A DNA stretch of 64,000 nucleotides. It comes from G963665005 sp963665005. Lineage in GTDB: Bacteria > Bacillota > Clostridia > Christensenellales > SZUA-584. Of this stretch, positions 61,025 through 64,000 are shown piece by piece; position 1 is the first letter of the stretch, and the number at the start of each line of letters is the position of its first letter. The position numbers and the translations under genes were made by a program. Location of the stretch: positions 868,001 to 932,000 of the forward strand of contig CAXXTQ010000001.1 in the NCBI GenBank assembly GCA_963665005.2, given 5' to 3'. Below the pieces are notes generated by a model, which was not told the origin of the DNA, did not search any database, and saw nothing but the letters and a program-made list of their open reading frames with translations.

Positions 61025-61354
61025 GTACTGTGTAATAATATTTTATAAAATAAGATATGCTTTTCTTATTTCTTGTTTTGGTAAGGCTGTATATAGACTA
61101 GCATTGGATAAATTAGTAATTTATAAAATTGAGCAATCTTGAGCTAATTTTTATGGTATGCTTAGTCATAAGAAAAGAGAGTAATAGCCACTATAATAAA
61201 ATAGAAAAAGATGTCGATATTATTAACAATGGGGAGTTTTTTTAATACCATGAAATAGGTATGAATAAAAAATCTGTTTGTTTTCATAATAATGGGTTAT
61301 AATATTAATAACTTATATATAGTATTATTGGTAAAATAAAAGGGAGTGTAATTA
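61025..61354. other. AT-rich intergenic region
   Basis: 330 bases, very AT-rich, no gene seen. AAATAAG/CTTATTT (61048-61071) could be a weak terminator for the whiA operon. A TATAAT at 61298-61303 may be the -10 box for the genes at 61355 onward; the -35 is poor. Confidence 0.4.
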
Positions 61355-61648
61355 ATGGAAGAAGAAAAGAAACAAAAAACATTGCGTGTTTTATGGGAAG
61401 ATGTAAATACAAGTGAATTTAAATATACAAATAATTTGGCAATAACACAAGCTGGAGATGAGTTTCATTTAATTTTCGGACATTTAGTTCCACCTAATAC
61501 AGCAAATTTTAAATACGAAGATATTCCTGACATAGCTTATATAAAACCAGTTTCATGTTTAGTTGTCTCTCCAGATAATTTAAAGGCCTATATTAAAGTT
61601 CTGACAAAGTATTATGAAAACTACAAGAAAACAAAAGGCGGTAAATAA
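61355..61648 (+). CDS. DUF3467-like small protein
   Basis: A 97-aa protein. FKYTNNLAITQAGDEFHLIFGHLVPPN and CLVVSPDNLKAYIKVLTKYYENY fit the DUF3467 pattern of an N-terminal beta sandwich and a closing helix. AGGGAG precedes ATG. It is the first gene of a tight three-gene set with a toxin-antitoxin pair (3-base gap). Role unknown; may be a third TA component. Confidence 0.72.
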   Translation: MEEEKKQKTLRVLWEDVNTSEFKYTNNLAITQAGDEFHLIFGHLVPPNTANFKYEDIPDIAYIKPVSCLVVSPDNLKAYIKVLTKYYENYKKTKGGK

Positions 61649-61650
61649 AT

Positions 61651-61944
61651 ATGATGCAAGAATTATTGCTGCCAATAGATAATATATCAAACAAATTTAT
61701 TTCTCTTTCTAGAATAGAAGAGAAAGCAGATGAAAAAATGTTAATTGATACTACAAGACAATCTTCGACTAGTGATGGTTATTCGCTAGTATATAAAAAT
61801 AGTAAATTATTTAAAGTTCCTAAAGCTGATTTGTGGTTTTGGACAAAAGAGTGGCAGATAAAAGAAAATGAAGTGGAAAAGTCTTTAAAGTTAGGAAAGG
61901 GAAAGGTGTTTGATTCTATAGAGGATTTATTTGACGAATTATGA
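61651..61944 (+). CDS. Probable antitoxin of type II toxin-antitoxin pair
   Basis: A 97-aa protein. The N-terminal half is beta-rich (LLPIDNISNKFISLSRI); the C-terminal WFWTKEWQIKENEVEKSLKLGKGKVFDSIEDLFDEL is like tails of RelB/Phd-type antitoxins that wrap the toxin. It overlaps the toxin gene by 4 bases (ATGA), a common TA layout. Assigned from context; no HTH is clear. Confidence 0.72.
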   Translation: MMQELLLPIDNISNKFISLSRIEEKADEKMLIDTTRQSSTSDGYSLVYKNSKLFKVPKADLWFWTKEWQIKENEVEKSLKLGKGKVFDSIEDLFDEL

Positions 61945-62225
61945 GATACGCTTGGTCAGAACAATTTATAAGAGATGTTCAGACATTATCGCCAAAAGAT
62001 CGAAAATTATTAAAAGATTCACGTGATAATTTTAAAAAGGCAATCGAGCAACAAGACAAAGAAATGCAAAAAAAATTTAAGTTGCATAAGCTTCATCGCT
62101 ATAACAATCCAGATGTTTGGGCAGGCCACCTAAGAAAAAATCTGGTATTTACATACCATTTTGAGGATGATATTGGAGGAACTATTTTAAGGTTTCGTAA
62201 CATTGGTACTCATTCGATTTATTAA
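61941..62225 (+). CDS. RelE/ParE-superfamily toxin
   Basis: A 94-aa protein. YAWSEQFIRDVQTLSPKDRKLLKDSRDNFKKAIE forms the two helices and WAGHLRKNLVFTYHFEDDIGGTILRFRNIGTHSIY the core strands of the RelE/YafQ-type RNase fold; His and Arg residues needed for mRNA cleavage are present (HLR, FRNIG-H). Likely cuts mRNA on the ribosome when not bound by the antitoxin. Confidence 0.85.
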   Translation: MRYAWSEQFIRDVQTLSPKDRKLLKDSRDNFKKAIEQQDKEMQKKFKLHKLHRYNNPDVWAGHLRKNLVFTYHFEDDIGGTILRFRNIGTHSIY

Positions 62226-62311
62226 ATTTTGCATTTCTCCAATACCATATTAAACAATCCTTTAATAAATTATGAACAGAGCCTTTGGTAAAAAAAAGAA
62301 AAAATAGTAAT

Positions 62312-62350
62312 AAAAAAGCCGCGAGCGTTTGTGCTTTCGCGGCTTTTGTT
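62312..62350. terminator. Bidirectional terminator between toxin and enolase genes
   Basis: AAAAAGCCGCGAGCG and CTTTCGCGGCTTTT pair around a short loop; A and T runs on both sides serve the convergent genes. Confidence 0.85.
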
Positions 62351-62358
62351 TTGCTGTT

Positions 62359-63666
62359 TTATTTATTCAGATTGAACCATGCGTCAAGGCCGGGGTACTG
62401 CGCCTGGTCGCCGAGTTCTTCTTCAATGCGTAAAAGCTGGTTATATTTAGCTACTCTGTCTGTACGGCTCGGAGCGCCCGTTTTAATCTGTCCGGCGTTC
62501 ATGGCAACAACGATATCAGCTATAGTCACATCTTCTGTCTCGCCGCTTCTGTGCGATACCACTGCCGTATACCCGGCGCGGTTTGCCATCTGTATGGCGT
62601 CGAGCGTTTCGGTCAGCGTGCCTATCTGGTTTACTTTAATGAGTATAGAGTTGCACACGCCCATGTCGATACCCTTCTTTAAACGCGTGGTATTTGTTAC
62701 GAAAAGGTCATCGCCGACTATCTGCACTTTATCGCCGATAGCGTCTGTGAGCATTTTCCAAGCTTCCCAGTCTTCTTCCGCAACGCCGTCTTCGAGCGAG
62801 ATAACAGGATATTTATCGCAGAGATCTTTCCAGTAATCGACTATCTCCTGTTTGGTCATCATTATATCGCTCTTCCAGAAATAATAATTGCCTTCCTGCC
62901 CTTTTGCTTTTGCTTCTTCATACATTTCCGTAGCAGCGGGGTCCATAGCTATCATAAAGTCTTTGCCGGAAACATAGCCCGCCTGGCCTATAGCTTCAAC
63001 GATAAGCTGCAAAGCTTCTTCGTCTGTCTTAAGGTTGGGTGCGAATCCGCCCTCATCGCCGACAGCCGTGCTGTAGCCTTTGTTTTGAAGTACTTTCTTT
63101 AGGTTGTGAAAGACTTCGGCGCTCATACGCAGGCACTGCTTAAAGCTGTCTGCGCCGACCGGCATAATCATGAATTCTTGTATATTAACGCTGTTGTCTG
63201 CGTGTTTGCCGCCGTTTAGTATGTTCATCATGGGTACGGGCAGAGTTTTTGCGTTCATGCCGCCAATGTATTTATACAAAGGTACTTCTGCCTGGATAGC
63301 AGCCGCTTTAGCAACCGCCATTGATACGCCGAGTATGGCGTTAGCGCCAAAGGTTGCTTTGTTCTCGGTGCCGTCAAGGTCTATCATTGCCTTATCGATT
63401 GAAACCTGGTCTAAGGCGTACATGCCTTCTATTTCTTTGGCGATTTTAAGGTTAACGTTTTCTACAGCCTTTGTAACGCCGCGTCCTAGATAACGGTTCT
63501 TGTCGCCGTCGCGAAGCTCTACCGCTTCAAATGCGCCTGTAGACGCGCCCGAAGGCACGGCAGCGCGGCCGATTGCGCCTCCGCTAAGGCTTACTTCAAC
63601 TTCTACAGTAGGGTTGCCGCGAGAATCTATTATCTCTCTTCCTCTGATTTCTTCGATAGTATACAT
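62359..63666 (-). CDS. eno: Enolase
   Basis: Glycolytic enzyme (2-phosphoglycerate to phosphoenolpyruvate), 435 aa. N-terminal domain RGREIIDSRGNPTVEVEV; barrel with NGGKHADNSVNIQEFMIMP, AGDEGGFAPNL-type VGDEGGFAPNLKTDE, SLEDGVAEEDWEAW, QIVGDDLFVTN, KVNQIGTLTETLDA, SHRSGETEDVTIADIVVAMNAGQIKTGAPSRTDRVAKYNQLLRIEE. Catalytic Lys and metal Asp/Glu are present. AAAAGGAG precedes ATG. Stand-alone gene with an operator-like palindrome in its promoter. Confidence 0.98.
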   Translation of the reverse strand: MYTIEEIRGREIIDSRGNPTVEVEVSLSGGAIGRAAVPSGASTGAFEAVELRDGDKNRYLGRGVTKAVENVNLKIAKEIEGMYALDQVSIDKAMIDLDGTENKATFGANAILGVSMAVAKAAAIQAEVPLYKYIGGMNAKTLPVPMMNILNGGKHADNSVNIQEFMIMPVGADSFKQCLRMSAEVFHNLKKVLQNKGYSTAVGDEGGFAPNLKTDEEALQLIVEAIGQAGYVSGKDFMIAMDPAATEMYEEAKAKGQEGNYYFWKSDIMMTKQEIVDYWKDLCDKYPVISLEDGVAEEDWEAWKMLTDAIGDKVQIVGDDLFVTNTTRLKKGIDMGVCNSILIKVNQIGTLTETLDAIQMANRAGYTAVVSHRSGETEDVTIADIVVAMNAGQIKTGAPSRTDRVAKYNQLLRIEEELGDQAQYPGLDAWFNLNK

Positions 63667-63706
63667 ATATAAATCTCCTTTTAAATATTTTCAAAATAAT
63701 ACTCTT

Positions 63707-63738
63707 ATTATCCTACCAAACGTTTGGTTATTAGTCAA
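63707..63738 (-). promoter_or_regulatory. Enolase promoter with 14-base palindromic operator candidate
   Basis: On the minus strand TTGACT (63738-63733), 17-base spacer and TAGGAT (63715-63710) form a plausible sigma-A promoter. The perfect palindrome ACCAAACGTTTGGT (63715-63728) lies in the spacer, where a repressor would block polymerase. Confidence 0.6.
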
Positions 63739-64000
63739 AATAATATTTGGCAGTTACGACAAAAATCTTATAGGCGGTGTTTAGGGCGTATTAATGAGAA
63801 AAACAAAGCAAGGGGTTAAGAAACAGTTTTTATTAAAATATGAAAAAAATTTAACATATTATTATACGCAAAATACGCAAAAAATATACATGCAAATGAT
63901 AAATTTTTTTGCAGTTATCGGCAAATTTTCTGCCGGCGGGCTGCGCAGTGTGACAATGTTTAATAAAGCGCCTGCTTATAATAGAAAATACAATTTATGA

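Noticed and set aside
62285..62836. 183-codon ORF antisense to enolase
   Set aside because: It is a mirror of the enolase coding sequence; enolase is certain.
63794..64000. 68-codon ORF at the window end
   Set aside because: Low-complexity AT-rich sequence, no family resemblance and no ribosome site; probably chance.

Overview
The window reads as a chromosomal segment of an anaerobic, low-to-medium GC Bacillota, most likely class Clostridia. The evidence is lipoprotein signal peptides, strong AAGGAGG-type ribosome sites, frequent TTG/GTG starts, SpoVG, CarD, a YacL-type PIN-TRAM protein, the murB/PHP/rapZ/whiA/HPr-like cluster, and Clostridia-type mobile DNA (Tn4451-like relaxase and TnpV remnant). 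Species cannot be named from the sequence alone. No rRNA or CRISPR array is present; there is one tRNA (Ala-GGC).

Region 1 (1-23400) is a plus-strand carbohydrate island built round a bacterial microcompartment (BMC). A partial ribose-type permease and a sugar-binding lipoprotein precede phosphotransacylase PduL, an unassigned BMC protein, a CoA-acylating aldehyde dehydrogenase, a PduS-like Fe-S flavoprotein, a PduT-like tandem-domain shell protein, two hexamer shell proteins and three pentamer vertex proteins. An FGGY sugar kinase, a ureidoglycolate-lyase-like cupin, a small TIM-barrel-like protein and an aldo/keto reductase follow. A second complete sugar ABC importer, an L-fucose/L-arabinose-isomerase-like protein, a Gld-type ABC export module and a zinc alcohol dehydrogenase close the island. 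The likely logic is import, isomerisation, phosphorylation and cleavage of a sugar; oxidation of the resulting aldehyde to acyl-CoA inside the shell; then acyl phosphate. No diol dehydratase, glycyl-radical enzyme, ammonia lyase, recognised aldolase or acyl kinase is visible, so the aldehyde source is the open question.

Region 2 (23400-37500) is accessory DNA. It starts with a serine recombinase and its XRE regulator. Next come a sigma/anti-sigma pair, a small secreted protein, three tandem paralogous lipoproteins and an 1142-residue secreted protein combining a cysteine-peptidase-like domain, fibronectin-like modules and BspA-type leucine-rich repeats. A Tn4451-like mobilisation remnant follows (XRE regulator, MobV relaxase, small ORF, Abi-C-like defence gene, broken tnpV). 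It ends at the 3' end of tRNA-Ala(GGC), a typical integration site.

Region 3 (37500-64000) is mostly core genome. A cobalamin riboswitch precedes btuF-btuC-btuD genes. proS, an antisense c-di-GMP-I riboswitch with no coding sequence behind it, rho and a membrane/acyltransferase fusion follow. On the minus strand are a YigZ protein, tyrS, a PIN-TRAM membrane protein and a CarD protein, with spoVG on plus between them. A cytoplasmic Cu/Zn SOD, then FHA, FtsW, PBP2 and UvrC lead into murB, PHP, rapZ, whiA and a Crh-like HPr paralogue with Arg at position 15. The yvcK gene often found in that cluster is absent. A DUF3467-like protein with a RelE/ParE-type toxin-antitoxin pair and a convergent enolase gene finish the window.
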